From Nocardioidaceae bacterium (lineage in GTDB: Bacteria; Actinomycetota; Actinomycetes; Propionibacteriales; Nocardioidaceae), in NCBI GenBank assembly GCA_013696745.1, contig JACCXZ010000066.1:1-54334 (forward strand): a stretch of 54,334 nucleotides of DNA. Reading direction: 5' to 3'. Shown here piece after piece: positions 26,997 to 35,261 of this stretch. The first letter of the stretch is position 1. Every line of letters begins with the position of its first letter. The position numbers were made by a program, and so were the translations under genes. The notes under the pieces were generated by a model that was given only the letters and a program-made list of their open reading frames with translations, ran no database searches and was not told the DNA's origin.

Positions 26997-28475
26997 TCAG
27001 GTGCCGCCCCGCGAACGCCAGCCCCGCTCGAACGGCAGCCGCCAGGCGCTCGGCGCGATCAGCTGGTGGATCGCGTTCGGCCCCCACGATCCCGGGGCGT
27101 ACGAGCGCACCGGCGCCGGGTCGGCCAGCAGCGGACGGGATAGGTCCCAGAGCCGCTCGACGCCCTCGGCGGTGGTGAACAGCGTGTGGTCACCGCGAAT
27201 GGCGTCGTGGATGAGCCGCTCGTACGCCTCGAGCACGGCGTCACCACGGCCGGTCTCCTCCATCGCGAACTGCAGGCTCAGCTTGTCCAGCTTCATCCCG
27301 GTCCCCGGACGCTTGCCGTAGAAGGACAGCGACAGCTTGCTCGCCTCGGCCAGGTCGAACGTGAGGTGGTCCGGCCCGTGGGCGCCGACGCCCGACCCGG
27401 CCGGGAACATGCTCTTGGGAGGCTCCCGGAAGGCGATCGAGATGATCCGCGCACCTTCGGCCATCCGCTTGCCCGTCCGCAGGAAGAAGGGCACGCCCGC
27501 CCAGCGCCAGTTATCGATCTCGGCCCGCAGCGCCACGAAGGTCTCGGTGTCGGAGTCCGGTGCCACTCCCTTCTCGTCCCGGTAGCCGAGGTACTGCCCG
27601 CGTACGACGTGCTGCGGCTCGATCGGCTTCATCGAGCGGAAGACCTTGTTCTTCTCCTCGCCGATCGGCTCGGGCGCCAGCGCCGTCGGCGGCTCCATCG
27701 CCATGAACGCCATCACCTGGAACAGGTGCGTGACCACCATGTCCTTGTACGCGCCCGTCGCCTCGTAGAAGCCGGTACGGCCGTCCAGCGCCAGGGTCTC
27801 GGGCACGTCGATCTGGACGTGCTCGATGTGGTTGCGGTTCCAGATCGGCTCGAACAGGCCGTTGGCGAACCGGAACGCCAGGATGTTCTGCGCCGCCTCC
27901 TTGCCCAGGAAGTGGTCGATCCGGAAGATCTGCTCCTCCCCGTAAGTCTCGTGCAGCTCGTCGTTCAGAGCCACCGCCGAGGCCAGATCGGTGCCGAACG
28001 GCTTCTCCATGATGATCCGGGACCGTTCGACCAGGCCGGCCTCGTCGAGGGTCCGTACGACACCCAGGGCGGCCTTTGGCGGGACCGACAGGTAGTGCAG
28101 TCGCCGGGACTCGCCGCCGAGCTCGGACTCGGCCGCCTTCACCCGCGCCGCGAGCGCCTGCGGGCCGGCCGACTGCGCGACGTAGCCCAGCAGCGAGCCG
28201 AAGGCCTGCCACTGCTCCTCGCCCACCGGCTGGCTGAACTCCTCGCACGCCTGGCGCGCGAGCTCAGTGAACCCCTCGTCGTCCAGGTCCTCGAGCGAGG
28301 TGCCGACGATGCGGCACTCGGGCAGCAGACCGGCCTGGAGGAGGTGCAGCAGGCCGGGCAGCAGCTTGCGCCTGGCCAGGTCGCCGGTGGCACCGAAGAG
28401 GACGATGACGTGGGGTTCGACGGCCGTGCCTGTCGTCGTGCCAGAATCGGAGTCCGCGGTCTGTTCGAGGGTCAC
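26997..28475 (-). CDS. zwf: Glucose-6-phosphate 1-dehydrogenase
   Basis: The 492-residue first enzyme of the oxidative pentose phosphate pathway yields NADPH. It has the dinucleotide motif IVLFGATGDLARRKLLPGL, substrate loop IIMEKPFGTDLASA, active-site IFRIDHFLGKEAAQNIL with catalytic His, HVQIDVPETLALDGRTGFYE and PFFLRTGKRMAEGARII. GTG 28475 is the chosen start; no strong Shine-Dalgarno is visible, and a GTG 42 nt upstream (VHPRPISAKVDV) is an alternative. The 202 bp from its stop to the pcrA start (26795-26996) holds no convincing gene. Confidence 0.96.
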   Translation of the reverse strand: MTLEQTADSDSGTTTGTAVEPHVIVLFGATGDLARRKLLPGLLHLLQAGLLPECRIVGTSLEDLDDEGFTELARQACEEFSQPVGEEQWQAFGSLLGYVAQSAGPQALAARVKAAESELGGESRRLHYLSVPPKAALGVVRTLDEAGLVERSRIIMEKPFGTDLASAVALNDELHETYGEEQIFRIDHFLGKEAAQNILAFRFANGLFEPIWNRNHIEHVQIDVPETLALDGRTGFYEATGAYKDMVVTHLFQVMAFMAMEPPTALAPEPIGEEKNKVFRSMKPIEPQHVVRGQYLGYRDEKGVAPDSDTETFVALRAEIDNWRWAGVPFFLRTGKRMAEGARIISIAFREPPKSMFPAGSGVGAHGPDHLTFDLAEASKLSLSFYGKRPGTGMKLDKLSLQFAMEETGRGDAVLEAYERLIHDAIRGDHTLFTTAEGVERLWDLSRPLLADPAPVRSYAPGSWGPNAIHQLIAPSAWRLPFERGWRSRGGT

Positions 28476-28559
28476 GACGTCGACTTTCGCACTGATCGGT
28501 CGCGGATGCACCACCTCGAGCCCCGGGACCTTGGTCGGCCAGCCGCTTGACCGCACTTT

Positions 28560-28580
28560 TGTAGTGCCACATACACTACA
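28560..28580. promoter_or_regulatory. Operator TGTAGTG-N7-CACTACA for the YtrA-type regulator
   Basis: Two exact 7-bp inverted half-sites separated by CCACATA lie 24 bp upstream of the first micro-ORF of the GntR operon, in the gap divergent to zwf. Symmetry and position fit autoregulation by the GntR/YtrA protein at 28768; an effect on zwf is possible too. Confidence 0.65.
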
Positions 28581-28604
28581 CTGACTGCGACAAACGGGGA
28601 TGAC

Positions 28605-28691
28605 ATGGAGCCGAACGAGGCATGGAAGTATGTGGTCGTGATCGGCGGCGGTCTGCTGATCGGTTTCAGCCAGTGGTTCTGGCTGGCTTGA
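28605..28691 (+). CDS. 28-residue single-helix membrane peptide
   Basis: ATG 28605 opens a 28-codon frame whose product has a charged N-terminus (MEPNEAWKY) and then one hydrophobic stretch (VVVIGGGLLIGFSQWFWLA) to the end, like a minimal membrane anchor. GGGGATGAC precedes the ATG. Its TGA overlaps the next ATG (TGATG), and the chain of overlaps continues to the GntR gene. There are no homologues I can name. Position under the operator suggests co-expression with the regulator. Confidence 0.5.
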   Translation: MEPNEAWKYVVVIGGGLLIGFSQWFWLA

Positions 28692-28771
28692 TGTCCGTGC
28701 TCTTCGATGGAAAGCCCCGGCCCGACGTCGCGCCCGTGGCCCGCCGGCTGGCCGGGAGGACCGCCACATGA
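28691..28771 (+). CDS. 26-residue linking micro-ORF
   Basis: ATG 28691 overlaps the previous stop as TGATG, and the TGA at 28769-28771 overlaps the GntR ATG as ATGA. The peptide (MSVLFDGKPRPDVAPVARRL..) is basic and has no recognisable motif. GGGAGG inside its last codons serves as Shine-Dalgarno for the regulator. It may be a real peptide or only a translational coupler. Confidence 0.4.
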   Translation: MSVLFDGKPRPDVAPVARRLAGRTAT

Positions 28772-29157
28772 CACTGCTCAGCATCGACCCGGCCAGCGAG
28801 ACGCCTCCGTACGAGCAGGTGCGCACCCAGATCGCCGCCATGGCCGCGGACGGCGAGCTCGCGGCCGGGCAGAAGCTGCCCACGGTCCGTCAGCTCGCCG
28901 CCGACCTCGGCCTGGCGACCAACACCGTGGCGCGTGCCTACCGCGAGCTCGAGACCGACGGAGTGATCGCGACGCAGGGGCGGCGCGGCACGTTCGTCGC
29001 CAGCTCGCTGCTGGACTCCGGCGCGCAGGGTACGGACGTACGTACCGCCGCGGAGGCATACGCGAGCACCGCCCGACGGCGCGGCCTCTCACTGGCCGAG
29101 ACCACCCGATTGGTGGAGAGCGCCTGGTCGCGCGGCGCCCGCCCGGCGGCCGACTGA
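28768..29157 (+). CDS. GntR-family regulator, YtrA subfamily
   Basis: The 129-residue protein has a winged helix domain (about 10-75: PPYEQVRTQIAAMAADGELA, LPTVRQLAADLGLATNTVAR, GVIATQGRRGTFV) and only a short helical C-terminal tail (about 85-120). This is the YtrA layout, without the large effector domain of other GntR proteins. Such regulators usually control neighbouring ABC transporters or membrane proteins; here only two micro-ORFs precede it in the transcript. GGGAGG lies upstream. Confidence 0.9.
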   Translation: MTLLSIDPASETPPYEQVRTQIAAMAADGELAAGQKLPTVRQLAADLGLATNTVARAYRELETDGVIATQGRRGTFVASSLLDSGAQGTDVRTAAEAYASTARRRGLSLAETTRLVESAWSRGARPAAD

Positions 29158-29180
29158 GGAAATGCAGGCCGAGGAATGCC

Positions 29181-29232
29181 GGTGGGGTCCCCCATGCCAA
29201 GCCTATTGGCACCGGGGACCCCCTCGCTCACT
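29181..29232. repeat. Family A palindromic repeat, diverged copy
   Basis: GGGGTCCCC, GCCAA, TATTGGC and GGGGACCCCCTCGC reproduce the reverse complement of 8768-8820, sharing CCTATTGGCAC and the right arm. GCCAA/TTGGC close the inner loop. It lies between the converging GntR and glycerophosphodiesterase genes, where it can terminate both. Confidence 0.8.
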
Positions 29233-29248
29233 GGTGCACCGAGCCGGC

Positions 29249-30433
29249 TCAGGCGGCCGGCCGCCGCAGCTCGCCGGCCGCCCACCACTCCGCCGCGTTC
29301 AGCGCGGTGTCGGGCATGTCGGCGAACACTCCGTCGATGCCGATGCCGAAGAACACCTTGTACTCGCCGAACGCGTCACCCTTGGCGTTCGGGTCACCAC
29401 CGACCCGGAAGTCCGCCGGCAGGAACTGGTTCTCGTCCCGGAAGGTGTACGGCATGACCTCCAGGCCGGCTGCGTGCGCGTCGTCGACCACGTCGGTCGG
29501 CTCGAGGAGGTAGCTGTTGGCGTCGCGCGGGATCAGGACGTTCTTGTCCGGGCCGAGCACGTCGGCGTACCGGGCGATCCGGCGCAGCCCTCGTGGGGTC
29601 ACCATGTCCTCGTACGTTCGCGGCTTCCCGGACTCGACGAAGTCGTACGGTGCGCCCGAGCTGCCGATCAGCTGCAGGATCCCGACCCGGCTGCGGCGTG
29701 CGAACTGACGGATGTTCGACACCTCGAAGGACTGCACGAGCACCTCGGAGCGGCGCCGGTTCAAGCCGGCACGGCGCAGCGCCCTCAGCAGCGGCTCCTC
29801 CAGGCTGAGGCCGATGGAGTCGAAGTACGTCGGATGCTTGGTCTCCGGCGCCACCCCGATCGTGCGTCCGGTCCGCTCGCTCGCGGAGACGGCCAGCTTC
29901 AGCACCTGGCGGAACGTGGGGACCTGGAAGCGGCCGTCGTAGCGGGTGTTGCCGGGACGGACGCCGGGCAGCCGTTCGACCGCCCGCAGCGTCTTGAGCT
30001 CGCGCAGCGTGAAGTCCTCGGTGAACCAGCCGGTGACCGAGACGCCGTCGATGGTCTTGGTCGTGTGCCGGTCGGCGAACTCGGGGTGATCGGCCACGTC
30101 GGTGGTGGTGCTGATCTCGTTCTCGTGGCGCGCGACCAGCACGCCGTTCTTGGTCGAGACCAGGTCCGGCTCGATGTAGTCGGCGCCGAGGCGGATCGCG
30201 AGCTGGTAGGACTCGAGGGTGTGCTCGGGCCGGTAGCCGCTGGCGCCCCGGTGGCCGATCACCAGAGGTCTGTCGGGGGAGTCGTGTGAGGCAGCGGCCG
30301 CGGTCCGGTTGGGTTGCGCCGGGGCGGCGAGCGACGTGGCAGCGGGGACCAGCGACAGAGTCGTGGCCGTGGTCAAGGTGGTAGCGAGCAGCAGTGCTGC
30401 CCGGCGGCGTACGCGTGAGCGAGAGATCGTCAT
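29249..30433 (-). CDS. Secreted glycerophosphodiester phosphodiesterase
   Basis: The 394-residue protein begins with a Sec-type signal (MTISRSRVRRRAALLLATTL, hydrophobic to about residue 36, Ala-rich cleavage region). The GDPD TIM barrel follows: VIGHRGASGYRPEHTLESY with the catalytic HR, YIEPDLVSTKNGVLVARHE with the metal-binding E-x-D and second catalytic His, and VAPETKHP. It cleaves glycerophosphodiesters to glycerol-3-phosphate and an alcohol outside the membrane. A paralogue with the same insertions but no signal lies at 33927-35099. Confidence 0.93.
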   Translation of the reverse strand: MTISRSRVRRRAALLLATTLTTATTLSLVPAATSLAAPAQPNRTAAAASHDSPDRPLVIGHRGASGYRPEHTLESYQLAIRLGADYIEPDLVSTKNGVLVARHENEISTTTDVADHPEFADRHTTKTIDGVSVTGWFTEDFTLRELKTLRAVERLPGVRPGNTRYDGRFQVPTFRQVLKLAVSASERTGRTIGVAPETKHPTYFDSIGLSLEEPLLRALRRAGLNRRRSEVLVQSFEVSNIRQFARRSRVGILQLIGSSGAPYDFVESGKPRTYEDMVTPRGLRRIARYADVLGPDKNVLIPRDANSYLLEPTDVVDDAHAAGLEVMPYTFRDENQFLPADFRVGGDPNAKGDAFGEYKVFFGIGIDGVFADMPDTALNAAEWWAAGELRRPAA

Positions 30434-30531
30434 GGTGGAAGTTCATGCCCCGTGTGGGACTTTTCCACACCTGCTGGGTGTCACGACGGTGGCCGGTACG
30501 CCAACAGCTCCGGAAATGAGCGAGCGGCGGA

Positions 30532-31212
30532 TCAGATCAGGCGTCGCTCGTTGGCCCAGCGGGTCAGCTCGTGTCGTGAGCTCAGCTGCAGCTTGCGCAG
30601 CACGCTGGACACGTGCGTCTCCACGGTCTTGACCGAGATGAACAGCTCCTTGGCTACTTCCTTGTACGCGTACCCGCGGGCGATCAGACGCATGACCTCC
30701 TTCTCGCGGCCCGAGAGTCGGTCGAGGTCCTCATCGACCTCGGCGACCGCGATGGAGCCGGAGAACGCATCCAGGACAAAGCCGGCGAGGCGGGGCGAGA
30801 ACACGGCGTCCCCGTCTGCCACCCGGTTGATCGCGGCCACCAGCTCGGGACCGGTGATGCTCTTGGTGACGTAGCCGCGTGCACCGGCCCGGATGACGGC
30901 GATGACGTCGGCGGCGGCGTCACTGACCGACAGGGCCAGGAACCGGGTCTCCGGCGACGTGGCCAGCACCCGGCGGGCCACCTCGGCGCCGCCGCCGCCG
31001 GGTAGGTGCACGTCGAGCAGCACGACGTCGGGTGGGTGCCGCAGGATCATCCGCACCGCGGAGTCGACGTCGGCGGCCTCACCCAGCACACGGACCTGCG
31101 CGCCGATCTCGGCGATCACCCCGGCCCGGAACATCTGGTGGTCGTCGACCACCACGACGCTGCGCTGCGTACCGACCCCGCCGCTCGCGGTGACCGGTGG
31201 TGCCCCGTTCAC
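30532..31212 (-). CDS. NarL/LuxR-family response regulator (LiaR-like)
   Basis: The 226-residue protein has a receiver domain (SVVVVDDHQMFRAGV, phosphoacceptor Asp in DVVLLDVHLPGGGG, VTKSITGPELV) and a C-terminal LuxR helix-turn-helix (RLSGREKEVMRLIARGYAYK, LFISVKTVETHVSSVLRKL). GTG 31212 overlaps the stop of the kinase gene by GTGA. It pairs with the PspC-domain kinase upstream and probably controls the divergent PspC/LiaF-like gene. Confidence 0.93.
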   Translation of the reverse strand: MNGAPPVTASGGVGTQRSVVVVDDHQMFRAGVIAEIGAQVRVLGEAADVDSAVRMILRHPPDVVLLDVHLPGGGGAEVARRVLATSPETRFLALSVSDAAADVIAVIRAGARGYVTKSITGPELVAAINRVADGDAVFSPRLAGFVLDAFSGSIAVAEVDEDLDRLSGREKEVMRLIARGYAYKEVAKELFISVKTVETHVSSVLRKLQLSSRHELTRWANERRLI

Positions 31213-32462
31213 CGCGTCACGGCCAGCCGGACCTCGGTCCCGTCGCCCGGTGCGCTGCGGACCACGGCGGTGCCTCCGTGTCGTCGCATGCGCTCCATGA
31301 TGGAGTGCCGCACTCCCCACCGGTCCGCAGGGACCGACTCGGGGTCGAACCCGACGCCCCGGTCCCGGACGAACAGCTCGACGGCGGACCCGGTCACCTC
31401 GACGTAGACGGCGACCTGATCGGTGCCCGAGTGCTTGGCCGCATTCACGATGGCCTCCCCCGTAGCGGCTACCAGTGCGCGGGTCCCGTCGACGAGGGGG
31501 ACGTCACCGACACACACCACCTCTACCGACACGTCGTGCAGCTCCTCCACCTCGGCCGCGACCTCCAGCACAGCGGTACGCAGCGTCCGTTCGGCGGTCC
31601 GCTCGTCGTCGTACAGCCAATCGCGCAGCTCACGCTCCTGGCGCCGGGCCAGGCGGACGACCGCCTTCGGGTCGTCGGCGTTGCGCTGCAGCAGCGCCAG
31701 CGTCTGCAGCACCGAGTCGTGCAGGTGCGCCGCGACGTCGGCACGCTCCTGGCTACGGATGCGCTCACGGCGCTCGGTGGCGAGGTCCTGGACGAGCCGG
31801 CCGATCCACGGGCCGAGGACCAGAGCGATGCCGAGCACACCCAGCGCCGCTGCCACCAGGGCCGACAACAGTGTCGACAAGCCACCAGCCTGCGCCACCA
31901 GCAGGCTCACCGCCGTTCCTATCAGCAGCACCCCCGCCACCAGGCGCAGCAGGCCGGAACGTCCGCCGCTGCCGAGGATCAGGCCCACCACCGGCACCTC
32001 GGGCGAGTCCGAGGCCCACCGCTGCCGCTGCGCCTCGTCGGCCTGCCTCCACACCAGCGCGACACCGACCACAGCGATCGTCACCGGCCACAGGACCCGG
32101 TCGCCCAGGCCGAGCCCCAGGTCCTGCTGCACCAGCAGCACCCCGAAGCCGAGCGCGAGCAGTGCCACGGTCTGCCCCGTCTCGACCCGAGATCGTTGAG
32201 GGACGCCATGAGCGGTGTGGGCGTCGACGGGGACCGACTGCGGCAGGAACCGCCACAGCGCGGCGTAGACGATCACACCCAGGCCGGCGAACCAGCTCGT
32301 GACCACGAGCACGACGCGTACCCAGAAGACGTCCACGCGCACATGCTCGGCCAGCCCGGCCGCGACGCCGCCGACCATGCGGCCGTGCGTTGGCCGGTGG
32401 GCACGCCGGGGCGCCGGCGCGGACGGCGCGGCTTCGGGGTCGACGGTCGGCACGGAGGTCAT
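31209..32462 (-). CDS. PspC-domain sensor histidine kinase (LiaS-like)
   Basis: The 417-residue protein starts with a PspC domain (about 18-75: RMVGGVAAGLAEHVRVDVFW), then four or so further membrane segments (about 90-230). The HisKA_3 dimerisation helix carries the phosphorylated His in VAAHLHDSVLQTLALLQ. The HATPase domain has GEAIVNAAKHSG and RDRGVGFDPESV. Kinases of this type sense envelope stress. It is transcribed with the response regulator and is divergent from the PspC/LiaF-like gene, 124 bp away. Confidence 0.93.
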   Translation of the reverse strand: MTSVPTVDPEAAPSAPAPRRAHRPTHGRMVGGVAAGLAEHVRVDVFWVRVVLVVTSWFAGLGVIVYAALWRFLPQSVPVDAHTAHGVPQRSRVETGQTVALLALGFGVLLVQQDLGLGLGDRVLWPVTIAVVGVALVWRQADEAQRQRWASDSPEVPVVGLILGSGGRSGLLRLVAGVLLIGTAVSLLVAQAGGLSTLLSALVAAALGVLGIALVLGPWIGRLVQDLATERRERIRSQERADVAAHLHDSVLQTLALLQRNADDPKAVVRLARRQERELRDWLYDDERTAERTLRTAVLEVAAEVEELHDVSVEVVCVGDVPLVDGTRALVAATGEAIVNAAKHSGTDQVAVYVEVTGSAVELFVRDRGVGFDPESVPADRWGVRHSIMERMRRHGGTAVVRSAPGDGTEVRLAVTR

Positions 32463-32586
32463 CGCCCCGATCGTCACACGCCAGGATGTTGGTACGCCAT
32501 CGGCGAGATCCCCGAGCCGTGGACCCGGTGACCGGTCAGGGGCTTCCCCGATGGTCAGGGGCGCCCTCACGGACCAGCATGGAGGC

Positions 32587-33765
32587 ATGACACAACAGCA
32601 GGCCCCGGTGCCGCCCGCCGGCGGCAACGCCGAGGACGACTTCGACGCCCGACGGATCAAGGACGCCCCGCTGCGGATGCGCCGCAGCCTCCGCGACCGA
32701 AAGATCGCGGGGGTGTGCGGCGGGTTCGCACAGTACGCCCGTATCGACCCGGTGGTGGTGCGTGTGGTGGTCGCAGCCCTGACCGTCGTCGGCGGGGTGG
32801 GTGTCGTCCTGTACGCCGCGGGCTGGCTGCTGGTGCCGGAGGAAGGATCCGAGCGGGCGGTGGTGGACGGGCACCATGGACGCAACCACGGCGAGATGCG
32901 CCGGGTCGGCTGGGTGATCGCGGCGGTGCTCGCCTGCGCGGCCGTGCTCAGCAGCGGTCCGTGGTTCGGTCCTGGCGTCTGGTGGATCGGCTGGCCGCTG
33001 TGGCCGCTGCTCGCGGTGGTCGGCGTCGCCTGGTTCCTCCTCGCCCGAGCGGACCGCCCGAGGGCACAACCCGTCGCCGAGGCTGCCGGCTCCGGCAGCC
33101 ACGACACGGGTCGGGTACCGCCGCAGGGGCCAGCCTCGTCGGACGTTCCACCGCCGCCCACCGCAGGGCGGTCACGAGGTGATGGTGTGCTGGCGGCCGT
33201 CACCACGGCCCTCGCGGTGATCGCCGTCGGCGTCCTCTGGCTGATCGAACGCACGGGCACAGGGCTCGAGCCCACCGCGTACGTCGCTGCCGTCGTGGCT
33301 GTCATCGGACTCGGCACGCTGATCGGCACGCGGTTCGGGAACGGCCGGTGGCTGGTGCCGCTCGGCGTCCTGGCCGTGCTCGTGCTGGCGGGGTCGACCC
33401 AGGTGCCCGTGTGGAGCGCCGGCGAGTACGACCTCGCACCCACCCGGGCCGCTGATGTGCCGCCCGGGTACGAGGTCGGCGCCGGACAGATCCAGCTGGA
33501 CCTGACGGGGATCGAGGACATCGACCAGCTCGACGGGCGGACGCTGCACCTGGACATCGGGGCCGGGCGGATCCGCGTCGTGCTGCCCGAGGACCTCGGC
33601 GTCAACGTCGACGCCTCCTTGCTGCTCGGTGAGCTGAAGATCCTGGAACGCGAGTCGGCGGGTTTCGACAACGACCTGCTGGTCAGTGACAGCGACGACG
33701 GCGGCCCCGTGCTCCGGCTGGAGCTGGCCGGGTCCACTGGACAGATCGAGGTGAGCCGCTCATGA
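32587..33765 (+). CDS. PspC-domain membrane protein with LiaF-like C-terminus
   Basis: The 392-residue protein has an N-terminal PspC domain (about 32-90: DRKIAGVCGGFAQYARIDPV), two more pairs of membrane helices (about 105-150 and 205-285), and an outside C-terminal beta domain (HLDIGAGRIRVVLPEDLGVN) typical of LiaF/DUF2154 proteins. ATG 32587 follows GGAGG. With the divergent kinase and regulator it makes a LiaFSR-like three-part envelope stress set, in which LiaF-type proteins inhibit the kinase. That role is inferred. Confidence 0.85.
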   Translation: MTQQQAPVPPAGGNAEDDFDARRIKDAPLRMRRSLRDRKIAGVCGGFAQYARIDPVVVRVVVAALTVVGGVGVVLYAAGWLLVPEEGSERAVVDGHHGRNHGEMRRVGWVIAAVLACAAVLSSGPWFGPGVWWIGWPLWPLLAVVGVAWFLLARADRPRAQPVAEAAGSGSHDTGRVPPQGPASSDVPPPPTAGRSRGDGVLAAVTTALAVIAVGVLWLIERTGTGLEPTAYVAAVVAVIGLGTLIGTRFGNGRWLVPLGVLAVLVLAGSTQVPVWSAGEYDLAPTRAADVPPGYEVGAGQIQLDLTGIEDIDQLDGRTLHLDIGAGRIRVVLPEDLGVNVDASLLLGELKILERESAGFDNDLLVSDSDDGGPVLRLELAGSTGQIEVSRS

Positions 33766-33941
33766 CCCGGCATCCCGTGGACGCTGTCGCGCTCGTGTTC
33801 GGGCTGCTGTTCCTGGCCGTCGCCGGAGTGTGGCTGGCCCTGGAGACCACCTCGCTCAGCAGGGCCGATGTCGCCTGGGCCGCGCCTGTCGCGCTGATCG
33901 TCACCGGCACCGTGGGCGTGCTGGTCTCACTGCGTCGCTGA
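33762..33941 (+). CDS. 59-residue two-helix membrane protein
   Basis: ATG 33762 overlaps the stop of the PspC/LiaF-like gene by ATGA. The product has two hydrophobic segments (about 7-27 and 38-56) joined by a short loop (LETTSLSRADVAW). It is translationally coupled to the upstream gene and is probably an accessory of it. Its end overlaps the end of the convergent glycerophosphodiesterase gene by 15 nt. Confidence 0.75.
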   Translation: MTRHPVDAVALVFGLLFLAVAGVWLALETTSLSRADVAWAAPVALIVTGTVGVLVSLRR

Positions 33942-35099
33942 TCGGCTCACGTCGAGGCCGCGCGGTGGCAACCGCTCCGAGCTGGATGTCGCGTCCGGGC
34001 TTACCCGCTCGTACCTCGCGCGACGCCCGTACCGCTCCGAGCGCCACCACGACCGGGTCTGCACTGCGGTGTCAGGGAAGTCGGTGAACACGCCGTCCAC
34101 ACCGGCGTCGAAGAACCGCTCGTACTCGACGAAGGCGTCACCCTTGGCGCGGGGTCCGTCGCCGCTGCGCAGGTCCTGGGGCAGGAAGCGGTTCTCGTCC
34201 CGCAGCGTCCACACGTGCACCTGCAGGCCGGTCCGGTGGGCGGCCTCGACCAGGCCGGCCGGGCCGGTGCACGGGCGACCGTCCGGCAGCACCAGGTCCT
34301 TGTGCACCCCGATCGCGCTGACGTACCCGGCCAGCTCCCGCAGACCCGAGGGCGTCAGCAGGTCGGCGTAGGACTGCTGCGCACCGGCATGGACGGCGTC
34401 GTACGGCTGACCCGAGGCGTCGACGAGCTGGACCAACGGCACCCGCGTGAGCAGGCTCAGTGCCCGCAGCTGCGTCACCTCCAGGCACTGCACGAACACC
34501 GGGGCGTTGGGGCGGTCGAGGTGGTGTCTCCGCAGCACGTCGACCAGCGGCTGCTGCATCCCCTGGCCGATGGAGGCGAAGTACGTCGGGTGCTTGAGCT
34601 CGGGATAGACGCCGATCGTCACGCCGCGCCGGGTGCCCTCGACCTCGGCCAGCGTGAGGATCTCGTCCAGGGTGGGGATCTCGAACCGCCCGTCGTAGCG
34701 CCGGTTGTCCGCACGCAACCTCGGCCTGCGCTCGGTGGCGCGCAGCGTCTTCAGCTCAGCGAGCGTGAGGTCCTCGACGAACCAGCCGGTGACCTCGCGG
34801 CCGTCGACCACCTTGCTGGCCCGGCGATGCGCGAAGCCGCGGTGCTCGGCGATGTCGGTGGTGTGGCCGAGCTCGTTCTCGTGCCGAGCGACGAGGATCC
34901 CGTCGCGGGTGCTGACCAGGTCGGGCTCGATGTAGTCGGCACCCATGTCGACGGCCAGCCGGTAGGCCGCCAACGTGTGCTCGGGGCGGTAGCCGCTCGC
35001 ACCGCGGTGCGCGATGACGAGCGGTTCGCGGTAGCCGATCCAGTGGTCGGCCCCGACCCCGTCCCGGAGCGCGGGCGCGGTGTGCGCCGTCAGTGTCAT
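33927..35099 (-). CDS. Glycerophosphodiester phosphodiesterase without signal peptide
   Basis: The 390-residue protein is a close paralogue of the secreted enzyme at 29249-30433 (LVIAHRGASGYRPEHTLAAY, YIEPDLVSTRDGILVARHEN, VYPELKHPTYFASIGQ; also the shared WFxEDxTLxELKTLR insertion). ATG 35099 gives a protein with no signal or membrane segment, so it is probably cytoplasmic. A longer GTG-started reading to 35201 adds a poorly hydrophobic N-terminus. The basic C-terminal tail (about 355-390) is unlike the paralogue. Confidence 0.88.
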   Translation of the reverse strand: MTLTAHTAPALRDGVGADHWIGYREPLVIAHRGASGYRPEHTLAAYRLAVDMGADYIEPDLVSTRDGILVARHENELGHTTDIAEHRGFAHRRASKVVDGREVTGWFVEDLTLAELKTLRATERRPRLRADNRRYDGRFEIPTLDEILTLAEVEGTRRGVTIGVYPELKHPTYFASIGQGMQQPLVDVLRRHHLDRPNAPVFVQCLEVTQLRALSLLTRVPLVQLVDASGQPYDAVHAGAQQSYADLLTPSGLRELAGYVSAIGVHKDLVLPDGRPCTGPAGLVEAAHRTGLQVHVWTLRDENRFLPQDLRSGDGPRAKGDAFVEYERFFDAGVDGVFTDFPDTAVQTRSWWRSERYGRRARYERVSPDATSSSERLPPRGLDVSRSATQ

Positions 35100-35219
35100 G
35101 AGGCCAGCGAACCCTGCCGGACCGACCAGACGGTCGGGTACGAGTGGCTCGCCAGTGACACGCAGACGAACACTGGCCGACCGGTCAGCGGCCCGACGCA
35201 CGGGGCTGGTGCTAATCCG

Positions 35220-35261
35220 TTGGCGTGTCGCCGGGTGTCATCCCTAGCCTGATGCTCGCCA
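35220..35261 (+). promoter_or_regulatory. Candidate promoter for the ABC exporter pair, leaderless start
   Basis: TTGGCG (35220-35225), a 19-bp spacer and TAGCCT (35245-35250) would start transcription close to ATG 35261, implying a leaderless mRNA. The -10 hexamer is the same as that before iclR. No Shine-Dalgarno precedes any of the candidate starts (35225, 35252, 35261). Confidence 0.35.

Noticed and set aside
26851-27000. Possible small plus-strand gene between pcrA and zwf (GTG 26851)
   Set aside because: The frame runs on into the antisense of zwf, there is no Shine-Dalgarno, and the short readable part (TYEQVSTVLERVNIFSEVD) is too little to assign.
28476-28604. Longer zwf reading with an N-terminal extension to about 28883
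   Set aside because: It would run through the operator and the divergent micro-ORF; the normal G6PD N-terminus begins at the GTG at 28475.
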